Source: Bacillus sp. RO1
GTDB lineage: Bacteria > Bacillota > Bacilli > Bacillales > Bacillaceae_I
DNA length: 64,000 nucleotides
Assembly (NCBI RefSeq): GCF_012524115.1
Contig: NZ_JAAZWB010000089.1
Span: forward strand, 109,873 to 173,872
Direction: 5' to 3'
Shown here: one piece after another, positions 43,896 through 52,365 of the stretch
Numbering within the stretch: the stretch's first letter is position 1
How the letters are laid out: every line of letters begins with the position of its first letter
Program-made: the position numbers and the translations under genes
The notes under the pieces: model-generated
The model's database searches: none
Told to the model about the DNA's origin: nothing
The model's input: only the letters and a program-made list of their open reading frames with translations

Positions 43896-44482
43896 ACCCA
43901 GTCCCCCTCTCTTTTCTCTAATTTCAATAGTAATCCTTTTCCATGCGGTACAGCAGGTGATTCCCAAAAAGATTTTGTAGCTTTGAACTGACTAAGCATG
44001 TACCGAATCACTCCACCGTGGGTCATCACCAGAATGTTAGTTTTATTAAAGGATAGGTTATTTCTATTCAACATATCCGAAACAAATGCATCCACCCTTC
44101 GTTGGAACATTTGACCGCTCTCACCAGAGGGGGTGCTATGTAATTCCCAATTATCAAGCCATCTTTGGTAACAAGGATCTTCCTTCAACTCTTCGTATTT
44201 CTTCCCTTCCCAATCACCAAAATTCATTTCTCTTAATCTAGAATCAAGATTTGGAGAGTGACGCAGGCTTAAGAACTTCAATGTGTTTTGACATCTTAGT
44301 AGATCGCTTGAATAAATGCTATCAAAAGAAAGATCTTCAAACTCTGTTTTTAGTAAATCCAACTCATCAAGCCCATCCATCAAGATATTCTGATCCGTAT
44401 GTCCAAGATAACGTTTCTCCCTGTTCCAATCGGTTATCCAATGACGAACGAGATATAGGTCCACATAACAATTAACCCGCAT
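43850..44482 (-). CDS. cobC: Histidine phosphatase family protein, CobC-like (alpha-ribazole phosphatase)
   Basis: The 210-residue protein has the phosphoglycerate-mutase fold: catalytic His14 in LVRHWITDWN, Arg in SSDLLRCQNT, the acid Glu in LREMNFGDWEG and the second His in MTHGGVIRYML. The usual RHG is RHW here. In a cobalamin operon the role is removal of phosphate from alpha-ribazole phosphate or cobalamin phosphate. GGAGGAG precedes the ATG. It overlaps cobS by 49 nt and the CobU-like gene by 46 nt. Confidence 0.85.
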   Translation of the reverse strand: MRVNCYVDLYLVRHWITDWNREKRYLGHTDQNILMDGLDELDLLKTEFEDLSFDSIYSSDLLRCQNTLKFLSLRHSPNLDSRLREMNFGDWEGKKYEELKEDPCYQRWLDNWELHSTPSGESGQMFQRRVDAFVSDMLNRNNLSFNKTNILVMTHGGVIRYMLSQFKATKSFWESPAVPHGKGLLLKLEKREGDWVCSSLSVVPIAEKER

Positions 44483-45195
44483 AGTTCTCCTCCTTCTATC
44501 GCAGTCCCCATCAGATCACCATTACTTCCTTTGAATTGTTTCATCATCCATTTGCCATACCACCATGTGAACAAGGCATAAGCTGGCAACAGTACAAGGT
44601 ACTGCGGAAGAAATAAAAACAATACAGCAATAGGCAGGAATGCTAGTACCAGGTCCCTCCCAGTCAGGTTCTTCTTCCATTCAAACGCTAACCCATGCTG
44701 TTGAGCAGTTGGGAAAAGATGCATCAGATAAACCGCAATTCCTCTTGAACAGGCAAGGATGACCAAGAAACACATGGTAGATTGATAGGATTCGTTCAAT
44801 AGTAAATAGATGAAAACGGCTTTCCATACTAACAGGAACAATAAACTTAATATTCCAAAACTTCCAACGCGTGGGTCTTTCATAATTTCCCATTTTTTCT
44901 CAAGTGTTGCATTGGAACCAACCGCATCCGCTACATCCATCCAGCCATCCAAATGCAGCCCTCCTGTAAGCCAAATCCAGATGGTCAAAATAAGTAGTGC
45001 CAACATCCAAGTTGGCAGGACACCATGTAAAAATGAGATAATAAAGACTATGATCCCTCCCAACACCATGCCTGTTAGCGGATAACATCTTAACGCCCAC
45101 CTACTACTCTCTTTGTTCCAAGGGCACTCCACAGGTACTGGTATCCTGGTTAAAAACTGAAGAGATAAGGCTAATCCATACAAGCTATTTTTCAT
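44434..45195 (-). CDS. cobS: Adenosylcobinamide-GDP ribazoletransferase
   Basis: CobS joins adenosylcobinamide-GDP and alpha-ribazole to make adenosylcobalamin at the membrane. The 253-residue protein has about six membrane helices and the family motifs SLQFLTRIPVP, GLHLDGWMDVADAVG (with metal-binding Asp) and KDPRVGSFGILSL. The ATG at 45195 overlaps the cobU stop (ATGA). Confidence 0.94.
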   Translation of the reverse strand: MKNSLYGLALSLQFLTRIPVPVECPWNKESSRWALRCYPLTGMVLGGIIVFIISFLHGVLPTWMLALLILTIWIWLTGGLHLDGWMDVADAVGSNATLEKKWEIMKDPRVGSFGILSLLFLLVWKAVFIYLLLNESYQSTMCFLVILACSRGIAVYLMHLFPTAQQHGLAFEWKKNLTGRDLVLAFLPIAVLFLFLPQYLVLLPAYALFTWWYGKWMMKQFKGSNGDLMGTAIEGGELCGLIVMWTYISFVIG

Positions 45196-45740
45196 ACTAA
45201 CACCCCTCTCCCTTTCCAATATTTTGGAATACCAACTCTGACCTGTACCGCCACATCAGCTTGTTTCACGATATGTTGATGAAGTAATTCCAACATATAT
45301 ATATAGGAAGTGACCGTTTTATAACAGGAAGGAGGTTCTTCGTTCAGGTCATTTGAAACAATTAATAAACTCAATCCCTTCTTTCTTGCAAGAGTCAACC
45401 ACTTATCTACTTCAGCAACTATCTCTTCTTCGTTCCCTACAATTCCATGAAATATCATGTTACTAAGCCAAATGGTCAGGCAATCCAGCAGTACCACATC
45501 ACCTTTATTTGCTCGCATGATACTTCTTGCAACCTCAACCGGTACCTCTTCCACCTTCCACTCCTTACCGCGCTGATCCTTGTGCATCGCTATTCGCCCC
45601 TCCATTTCTTTATCACTATTTTGGGAAGTAGCTAAATAAACAAGATTATTAGTGGGTTCTTTTTTATGAAGGGATAAAGCCAACCTTTCTGCAAAATGAC
45701 TCTTCCCTGATCGAGCCCCCCCGGAGATAAAAATGATCAC
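45192..45740 (-). CDS. cobU: Adenosylcobinamide kinase / adenosylcobinamide-phosphate guanylyltransferase
   Basis: CobU phosphorylates adenosylcobinamide and then transfers GMP to it. The 182-residue protein has the P-loop SGGARSGKS near residues 6-14, LATSQNSDKEMEGRI, the DCLTIWLSNM block and a QADVAVQVRVGIPKYWKG end that departs from the usual NQ..A..V..V..G form. GTG at 45740 is chosen because GGAGGG lies 7 nt upstream and the codon overlaps the cobD stop (GTGTGA). A second CobU-like gene closes the operon. Confidence 0.9.
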   Translation of the reverse strand: MIIFISGGARSGKSHFAERLALSLHKKEPTNNLVYLATSQNSDKEMEGRIAMHKDQRGKEWKVEEVPVEVARSIMRANKGDVVLLDCLTIWLSNMIFHGIVGNEEEIVAEVDKWLTLARKKGLSLLIVSNDLNEEPPSCYKTVTSYIYMLELLHQHIVKQADVAVQVRVGIPKYWKGRGVLV

Positions 45741-46813
45741 ACTCTCTCCCTCCATTTTTTAAGAATGGTCAACAATTTAGCATTTTCTTCCTCCGATCTT
45801 ATAGCAAGCCGTAAATGACTGCCTTCCAACCCTATGAAATTATATGTATGTCTTGCTAAAATACCGTGTTGGAACAAGAAAGTGAAAAGTGCCTCCGTTT
45901 TTTCTGGATGTCTATTATCCTGAAGAAGATAGAAATTCACCGAAGTGTTAGATAAATAAAAGTCATTACTTTCTGCAAAGGTTCGCAATTTCCTTGTCTG
46001 TTCTTCAAGCCAACTGACGGTATGGGCGACAAAGTTTTTATCCCTTAGTAAAAGTGGAGCAATAGCACTTGCCAAAGCATTCACACTCCAAGGTACCTGA
46101 AAGCTTTTTATTTCATTTATGACAGCTTCTCTGGCCATCATATAACCTAACCGAAGACCAGGAATCGTGTACATCTTAGTCAATGACCGGAGTAGAATTA
46201 GGTTAGGATATTCCTTTAGCAACGGTGTCAGCGTCTCGGATGGAATAAAATCCACGAACGCTTCATCTATAACTAGGAAAGTTTGATGATGCAGACCCTG
46301 TTCCAATAACATTTTAATTTCTGCTTTCGGAATGACCACCCCTGTCGGATTGTTGGGACGACAAAGGAAGAGGACATCCCAATCAGGCAGTGCTTCAAGC
46401 AGCTGGTTCATCGGCAATCGAAAATTATTCAGAGGTGATGTAGTAATGCCTTTCACCTGTAAATGATAATGCCTACATGCCCGTTCATATTCCGAAAAAG
46501 CAGGATGGACGATCCCGGCTATTTTCCCTTCAAAATATTTAGCCGCAAGAAAAATAGCTTCCGCTCCTCCATTTGTAAGAAGGATTTCCTCATTATGAAT
46601 CCTTTCCATCCATGCCAATGAACTAGTGCTAAAAGAATAATTCGGGTCAGGATAACACAACAGCTTCTTCCACTGTCCCTCCAATTCCCCCTGCAACCAT
46701 TCAGGTGGCCCCATTGGGTTAAGATTCGCACTAAAGTCCAAGACTTCTTGCTCTTCTGCCTGCAAGAGCTTCTTCATCATATCTGGCTGACCGCCATGTT
46801 CTGGCCAATTCAT
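45737..46813 (-). CDS. cobD: Threonine-phosphate decarboxylase CobD
   Basis: This PLP enzyme of the class I/II aminotransferase fold makes (R)-1-amino-2-propanol phosphate, the linker of the nucleotide loop. The 358-residue protein has LDFSANLNPMGPPEWL, the FLCRPNNPTGVVIP block, VIDEAFVDFIP and the PLP lysine in LRSLTKMYTIPGLRLGY. It is told from histidinol-phosphate aminotransferase by the operon context and the NLNPMGPP start. ATG at 46813 is preferred over the TTG two codons upstream, given GAGGG placement. Confidence 0.9.
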   Translation of the reverse strand: MNWPEHGGQPDMMKKLLQAEEQEVLDFSANLNPMGPPEWLQGELEGQWKKLLCYPDPNYSFSTSSLAWMERIHNEEILLTNGGAEAIFLAAKYFEGKIAGIVHPAFSEYERACRHYHLQVKGITTSPLNNFRLPMNQLLEALPDWDVLFLCRPNNPTGVVIPKAEIKMLLEQGLHHQTFLVIDEAFVDFIPSETLTPLLKEYPNLILLRSLTKMYTIPGLRLGYMMAREAVINEIKSFQVPWSVNALASAIAPLLLRDKNFVAHTVSWLEEQTRKLRTFAESNDFYLSNTSVNFYLLQDNRHPEKTEALFTFLFQHGILARHTYNFIGLEGSHLRLAIRSEEENAKLLTILKKWRERV

Positions 46814-46822
46814 CCTCAACCC

Positions 46823-47791
46823 TCATTTCTGTCCTAATAAAAATAGAAATAATATTTCTAATCCAAAAAACACACCCCAACCCCCATGCATATATATAAT
46901 GGATCTTGGGATATCCCCTGTCACTAGTTTTCTATGAAAATCCCCCATCGTTTTTCGGTTAGATTCAATCCCTTTATAATAATTCACCCCACCTAACTGG
47001 ATCCCCATCAAGCCTGCTGTCATTGCTTCCGGCCAACCGCTATTGGGGCTGGGATGTTTCTTCGCATCACGCATAGTAATGAGCCATCCCGCTTTTCTAT
47101 TAGAGCCTTTGATAAAAACAGAAGATAACCATATGGATAGAGCTGTCAGCCTTGCCGGAATAAAGTTAGCTATATCATCCAGCCTTGCAGAGGCCCATCC
47201 AAAATCCAGAAACCTTTCATTCTTATAACCTACCATGGAATCCAAAGTATTGATGGCTCGGTATGCCATGGCAAGAGGGGCTCCACCTATCATTGCCCAG
47301 AACAAAGGGGCGGTAATGCCATCTACTGTATTCTCCGCTATGGTTTCTACAGTTCCTCTGACCACTTCACTCTCTGACAAGTTCTCTGTGTCTCTCCCCA
47401 CAATCATGCTAAGGGATCTTCTGGCTTCTTCCAAGTTTCCTTCTAGAAGCGGAATCCATACACTTTTTCCTGCATCCGCTAATCCCTTGATGGCGATGGT
47501 TGTCCATATAAAGTAGATTTCCAATAATACGCCTACATAAAAATGAATCTTATAGGATAGCGTTATGATAAGGCATACAATTCCATAAACAGAGAGAACT
47601 ACGATGAATGCCAGAAGCACCCCCTTCCTCCTTCGCTTATGACCGTTGTTCAAAGTCTTCTCCAAAAAAGAAATGAGTTTTCCCATCTGTACCACCGGGT
47701 GTGGCAGCCATCGCGGATCCCCCGAGATTACATCCAACACAACCGCTGCTCCAAAAATAAACATACTTATATAGAACACATTATCTAACAT
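46823..47791 (-). CDS. cbiB: Adenosylcobinamide-phosphate synthase CbiB
   Basis: CbiB couples adenosylcobyric acid to the aminopropanol linker in the membrane. The 322-residue protein shows LDVISGDPRWLPHPVVQMGKLI, ETIAENTVDGITAPLFWAMIGG, AYRAINTLDSMVGYKNERFLDFGWASARLDD and HPSPNSGWPEAMTAG, all standard. Its product is the substrate of CobU. It overlaps the end of the BtuD-CbiZ gene by 7 nt. Confidence 0.95.
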   Translation of the reverse strand: MLDNVFYISMFIFGAAVVLDVISGDPRWLPHPVVQMGKLISFLEKTLNNGHKRRRKGVLLAFIVVLSVYGIVCLIITLSYKIHFYVGVLLEIYFIWTTIAIKGLADAGKSVWIPLLEGNLEEARRSLSMIVGRDTENLSESEVVRGTVETIAENTVDGITAPLFWAMIGGAPLAMAYRAINTLDSMVGYKNERFLDFGWASARLDDIANFIPARLTALSIWLSSVFIKGSNRKAGWLITMRDAKKHPSPNSGWPEAMTAGLMGIQLGGVNYYKGIESNRKTMGDFHRKLVTGDIPRSIIYMHGGWGVFFGLEILFLFLLGQK

Positions 47792-49263
47792 ACATGCTGA
47801 CCTATTCTTTTTCGGTATTTTTGAATGGCTTTTGATACCCCTTTATAGACAAGATGACCAATCCCCTTTCCAATAAGGGTCCCAGATCCAGCATAAGGAG
47901 TTTTATCCCCTTGTTGGGTAACGGCGAGAACTATGGCATCAGTGGAAGTCCCCGTAGCAATCGTGCGGGATTTTGGATCCTGTACCTTCATATCATGAAG
48001 GGCTTTCACCTTTGCCTCGGTCGCTGACATCAATCCATTAACAAGTCCACCATCCGTTAAATGTGCATCAATAAAAAGCATGATGTTAATGGTGCCAATG
48101 GTCACCGGTGTCTGACACATTTCTGTGTTTGTGATATCAACTGCATTCCCAACCCCGGCTGTAACCACTGCCATGAACTCTATGCCTTTGATTTCCTTCT
48201 TGATTATCACAACATCCGAAAGCACTACTGCCGTCATCATCCCGACTGACTGCTCAGTCGGAATTCCCTTTTGATGCAACCATTCCCCGATATCTTTTTC
48301 AGGATTGTCACAGTTATAATCCTTCTCCACATGAAAGTTGCAGAAATGTTTATGCCACTGGATTCCCTCACCTGTCACTCCATTAGAGATGGTTCTTAAC
48401 GGTCTGATGGATTGGACATGGATTAACCTCTCATCTCTGTTCAATTCGAAATCTGCCAAGCCTTGAACTTCATTCCTTGCTTCCAGCTTTGGCGTCATTA
48501 ATAGCTGGGGTTTAGGGACAACTGGATGTGGTCCTGCTTTGATCAACACATCGTATACTCTTTCAAGCTGCTCCTCTTTTCTGAGAGTGTCAGAGTCCCC
48601 CACCTCCAAAAAATTCCCATTATGTAAAAGTGCCAAACGATCTGCGTACAAAGACGCCACATTCAAATCATGCAGGATGGCAAAGACGGTCAGTCCTTTT
48701 GTGTGCTGCCACTCCTTGATAAGATCCAACATATGAAAAGTATGCTTTATATCAAGATGGTTGGTCGGTTCATCCAACAAAAGGATCTCCGGTTCCTGGA
48801 CAAGGGACTTTGCAAGAAGGACGCGTTGCTTCTCTCCCCCACTTAATTTACGGAATTGCTTATGTTTGTGCACGGCCACTCCAGTAATATCCATCACTTG
48901 CTGCATGATTTCTTTATCATTTTTGGTGAGGCTCCTAAATAGACCTTTTTGATGTGGATACCGTCCAAGACTGATGATTTCTTCGACAGTATAATCAAAT
49001 GAAACCTGAATTTCCTGTGTAAGTACCGCAATTTGCTTAGCTTTTTCCAACTTTGTAAAAGAAGAGAGTGGCCTGCCTGAAAGCAACAGTTCCCCCGATA
49101 CCACAGGAAGCTGACCTGTTACAAGTTTGAAGAGGGTTGTCTTTCCACTCCCGTTTGGTCCGAGTAACGCAAAAAACTCCCCTTTTCTAATAGCCAGGTC
49201 AACCCCGTTTATAATTGGTTTGTCCGGTTGGTAACCACCGACGAGCCGTTTTAATTTAATCAT
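47785..49263 (-). CDS. Fusion of cobalamin ABC transporter ATPase (BtuD) and adenosylcobinamide amidohydrolase (CbiZ)
   Basis: The 492-residue protein has an N-terminal ATPase of the FecE/BtuD type (Walker A GPNGSGKTT near 35-43, signature LSGGEKQR, Walker B ILLLDEPTNHLD, switch ILHDLNVA) to about residue 255. A C-terminal CbiZ domain (about 275-492) contains MTAVVLSDV, VVTAGVGNAVD, TINIMLFIDAHLTDGGLV and TGTSTDAIVLAVTQQG. CbiZ removes the aminopropanol side chain of imported cobinamides to give cobyric acid. Fusion couples import with remodelling. It overlaps the btuC gene by 8 nt. Confidence 0.92.
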   Translation of the reverse strand: MIKLKRLVGGYQPDKPIINGVDLAIRKGEFFALLGPNGSGKTTLFKLVTGQLPVVSGELLLSGRPLSSFTKLEKAKQIAVLTQEIQVSFDYTVEEIISLGRYPHQKGLFRSLTKNDKEIMQQVMDITGVAVHKHKQFRKLSGGEKQRVLLAKSLVQEPEILLLDEPTNHLDIKHTFHMLDLIKEWQHTKGLTVFAILHDLNVASLYADRLALLHNGNFLEVGDSDTLRKEEQLERVYDVLIKAGPHPVVPKPQLLMTPKLEARNEVQGLADFELNRDERLIHVQSIRPLRTISNGVTGEGIQWHKHFCNFHVEKDYNCDNPEKDIGEWLHQKGIPTEQSVGMMTAVVLSDVVIIKKEIKGIEFMAVVTAGVGNAVDITNTEMCQTPVTIGTINIMLFIDAHLTDGGLVNGLMSATEAKVKALHDMKVQDPKSRTIATGTSTDAIVLAVTQQGDKTPYAGSGTLIGKGIGHLVYKGVSKAIQKYRKRIGQHVC

Positions 49264-50347
49264 TTCCTTTCCCCTTCCCTATCCTATCTCTGATTAGCAG
49301 ACCAGCAAAGACTGGGGCTCCGATTAATGCGGTTATTACACCTATCGGCAGTTCCTTCGGTGCAATGATGGTTCTTGCAAATAAGTCTGCAACTACCAGG
49401 AATCCCCCACCAATCAGCATAGATAAAGGTAGTACGTGGCGATGATTAGGCCCAATCATTAGCCTTACCAAATGAGGAATCACAAGGCCCACAAATCCGA
49501 TGGATCCAGATACAGCTACTGCAGAACCTGTCAGAAGCGAAGCACCAAACAAGATTAGTACCTTCCCTCTTTTCACATTCACTCCGATATGATCTGCGGC
49601 CTCTTCCCCAAGCGCCATTGCATTCAATTCACGATAATGCAGGGACAAAAGAATAGATCCCGCCACCATAAACGGGAAAATAAGCTGTACATGCCCCCAA
49701 CTCCTCATTCCCACACTTCCGTATAACCAGTAAATAATTTGGGTCATAGATTCTTTATCACCAAGGGCAATGATTAAAGAAATAATAGAGCTGATAAACG
49801 CGCTTATTATGATTCCCGCCAGAATGATGGTTTCTATTGCCAGCCCCCTGTTACTCAATTTGACTAGTCCAAATACAAGGAGCAAACACAACAATCCGCT
49901 GAGAATTGCCACAACAGGGAGGGTGAAGCTTCCAAGACCAATAATGGAGATGTTGAAGAAAAGTACGGCTACCGCCCCCAATGCAGCTCCGGAAGAAACC
50001 CCAATGGTGTAGGGATCAGCAAGGGGGTTCCTTAACAACCCTTGAAATGCCGCGCCAGCAATCGCAAGGGATGCCCCGACAAACATGGCGAGCAACACAC
50101 GCGGAAAGCGGATATGCCAAATGATCATTTCTTCATTCTTGGGAATGTCAGGCAGCCAACCCTTCCCGAGTGTATTTTCCGATAAGATATGCAAGATGGT
50201 TGGTATCGGAATCGAGACACTGCTGTTTAATAAACCAAGGAGGGCTGCAACAAGTACAAACCCTCCGCTCCCCAGATACAACCAAATGACCTTATTATTC
50301 AAAAATCTCTGGATAGATAAGTTTTGCAAGGTGCTCCACTCCTTCAA
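49256..50347 (-). CDS. btuC: Cobalamin ABC transporter permease BtuC
   Basis: The 363-residue protein of the FecCD/BtuC family has about ten membrane helices. Motifs include HIRFPRVLLAMFVGASLAIAGAAFQGLLRNPLADPYTIGVSSGAALGAV and GSIGFVGLVIPHLVRLMIGPNHRHVLPLS. It forms the channel for corrinoids delivered by BtuF and driven by the BtuD-CbiZ fusion. The ATG at 50347 overlaps btuF by 53 nt; a slightly later start is possible. Confidence 0.92.
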   Translation of the reverse strand: MKEWSTLQNLSIQRFLNNKVIWLYLGSGGFVLVAALLGLLNSSVSIPIPTILHILSENTLGKGWLPDIPKNEEMIIWHIRFPRVLLAMFVGASLAIAGAAFQGLLRNPLADPYTIGVSSGAALGAVAVLFFNISIIGLGSFTLPVVAILSGLLCLLLVFGLVKLSNRGLAIETIILAGIIISAFISSIISLIIALGDKESMTQIIYWLYGSVGMRSWGHVQLIFPFMVAGSILLSLHYRELNAMALGEEAADHIGVNVKRGKVLILFGASLLTGSAVAVSGSIGFVGLVIPHLVRLMIGPNHRHVLPLSMLIGGGFLVVADLFARTIIAPKELPIGVITALIGAPVFAGLLIRDRIGKGKGND

Positions 50348-51293
50348 TCAAACGGGGGCCAGGCCTTGTTACCGTATCACTGTCCACATCATGGACATTT
50401 CCATCCTTAATGGCAGGAACCTCCTCCCAACCAGAACGAGCCATGACCCCCTCTTTTGGGTTGTCCACATAATAGCCATAAGTAGTAATGATCACATCTG
50501 GATTTAACTGGACAATTTCCTCTTCCGTTAGCTTTACCCAGCCTTTCTGATTGCCGGCAGCATTTTCCGCTTGGATGGTCTCAAGCATCTCATGCATGAA
50601 TGTCCCTTGACCTGTCGTGAAAATATCCGGAGCAGGAGAAACCTCTACCCAAACTTTTTTCTTTGCGGTCACTTGCTTAGCTTTTTCTTCCACTGTAAGT
50701 AGTCGTTCCTTCATATCGTCAACTAATTTATCTGCTTCCACTGTTGTACCAGTAGCTTTTCCAATCAATTCGATTGTTTCATATACATCCGCAAATGAAG
50801 ATTCGCTGCCAATGACAATAACACTTATTCCAGCTTCCTTATACTGTTTGAGAATTGCCTCATGATTCTGATGATGATAATCTGTTACAAAGATTATATC
50901 GGGCATTAATGTCAAAATCATTTCCGCATTCATGTCTTGGCCGCCTACTTTTTCCACATCGGCAGTTTCCGCTGGATAGTTACAATAATCGGACACTCCG
51001 ATCATTTTATCTCCAAGACCAAGAGCATAAGCGATTTCTGTATTACTTGGTTGCATAGAAATAATGCTTTCTGGTTCTTTTTCAATGGTGATTTCCTGAC
51101 CGGAATCGTCTGTTATGGTTATAGGAAAGGCTGTATTTTCCGATTGCTCCTCACTGCTTGTGTTTCCAGAGATTGCCGCATCATTTACATTTCCGTTTGT
51201 TTCTTGTGAGGTTGACCCACATCCTGTTATTATTCCAATGAATATCATCAAAACAAGACCTATAATTCCCCAATTTTGTTTAGTTTGTTTCAT
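50295..51293 (-). CDS. btuF: Cobalamin-binding lipoprotein BtuF
   Basis: The 332-residue protein has a lipoprotein signal with lipobox ITGC (Cys about 25), a Ser/Asn/Glu-rich linker and a class III solute-binding fold: EPESIISMQPSNTEIAYALGLGDKMIGVSDYCNYP, GGQDMNAEMILTLMPDIIF, and KVWVEVSPAPDIFTTGQGTFMHEML. The fold and operon point to corrinoid binding rather than iron siderophores. Expected location is the outer face of the membrane. Confidence 0.9.
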   Translation of the reverse strand: MKQTKQNWGIIGLVLMIFIGIITGCGSTSQETNGNVNDAAISGNTSSEEQSENTAFPITITDDSGQEITIEKEPESIISMQPSNTEIAYALGLGDKMIGVSDYCNYPAETADVEKVGGQDMNAEMILTLMPDIIFVTDYHHQNHEAILKQYKEAGISVIVIGSESSFADVYETIELIGKATGTTVEADKLVDDMKERLLTVEEKAKQVTAKKKVWVEVSPAPDIFTTGQGTFMHEMLETIQAENAAGNQKGWVKLTEEEIVQLNPDVIITTYGYYVDNPKEGVMARSGWEEVPAIKDGNVHDVDSDTVTRPGPRLIEGVEHLAKLIYPEIFE

Positions 51294-51324
51294 CTTTTTT
51301 CTCCTCTACTTTTTGATGTAATGT

Positions 51325-52365
51325 TTAAATTTTTTCTGCAACTCCTGCTGATTTAAAGGTTGCCATCTCTTTCACGATGTTTGTTGCCGCCATTAGTATT
51401 GGAAAGGCAAGAGCCGCACCTGTCCCTTCTCCAAGTCGGAGACCGAGATTTAGGATTGGCGTTTTATCTAGCATTTTAATCGCATGCTTATGGCCTGCCT
51501 CCATGGATTGATGGCCTATGAAAAGGTACCCTCTTACTTCAGGGTATAGCCTTTGCGCAAGTAAAGCCGCCACCGTGCTGATGAAACCGTCCACTATAAC
51601 CGGAATATTCAGCTCCGCTGCTTTCAAAATGGCGCCAACCATTCCTGCAATCTCAAGGCCACCGACCTTCGATAGTACATCGATTGGATCATTCCGGTCA
51701 GGGTTTCGTTCTTGAAGCGATTGACGGATAACTTGCTTTTTCCATTTCAATTGCTCAGAATTTATCCCAGTCCCAGTACCGATGACATCACTTACATCCA
51801 ACCCACTTAAGGCAGACAGGATAGCACTACTGCTCGTCGTGTTGGCAATCCCCATTTCTCCTACGATTAGACATTTCGCCCCCCTTCCGATGACATTGGT
51901 TGCCATGTCGCTTCCCACTTCAATTGCATCCCAAGCCTCTTCTCTGGTCATGGCATCCCGCTCGAGGAAGTTACATGTCCCATTACGGACTTTTTTCATG
52001 TGAAGTCCTGCCCGGCTGACATCTGCCGCCACCCCTATGTCGACAATTTCAACTTTTGCGCCAATCTGTTTTCCCAATACATTTATCGCGGCTCCCCCGT
52101 CAAGGAAATTATGAACCATTTGTACAGTCACTTCCTGAGGGTATGCGGACACGCCTTCGCTAGCTACACCATGATCAGCAGCAAAAACAATGATCCCTGG
52201 TGGTGTTACCTCAGGAAACTCCTCCCCTGTAATCTGTGCAAGCTGAATTGCGATTTCCTCCACAACCCCTAAACTACCTTGAGGCTTGGTTAAAGAGTTT
52301 AAATACTCCTCCATCTTCTCGCCTTGCTTTAGGTTAACAGGCTTTAAGTTATACACGTTCTTCAT
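51325..52365 (-). CDS. cobT: Nicotinate-nucleotide-dimethylbenzimidazole phosphoribosyltransferase
   Basis: CobT makes alpha-ribazole phosphate from dimethylbenzimidazole and nicotinate mononucleotide. The 346-residue protein has LTKPQGSLGVVEEIAIQLA, VFAADHGVASEGVSAYPQEVT, GEMGIANTTSSSA and the catalytic Glu near the end in LGLRLGEGTGAALAFPIL. It overlaps the end of cobQ by 17 nt. Its presence shows that the cell can supply its own lower ligand nucleotide. Confidence 0.95.
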   Translation of the reverse strand: MKNVYNLKPVNLKQGEKMEEYLNSLTKPQGSLGVVEEIAIQLAQITGEEFPEVTPPGIIVFAADHGVASEGVSAYPQEVTVQMVHNFLDGGAAINVLGKQIGAKVEIVDIGVAADVSRAGLHMKKVRNGTCNFLERDAMTREEAWDAIEVGSDMATNVIGRGAKCLIVGEMGIANTTSSSAILSALSGLDVSDVIGTGTGINSEQLKWKKQVIRQSLQERNPDRNDPIDVLSKVGGLEIAGMVGAILKAAELNIPVIVDGFISTVAALLAQRLYPEVRGYLFIGHQSMEAGHKHAIKMLDKTPILNLGLRLGEGTGAALAFPILMAATNIVKEMATFKSAGVAEKI

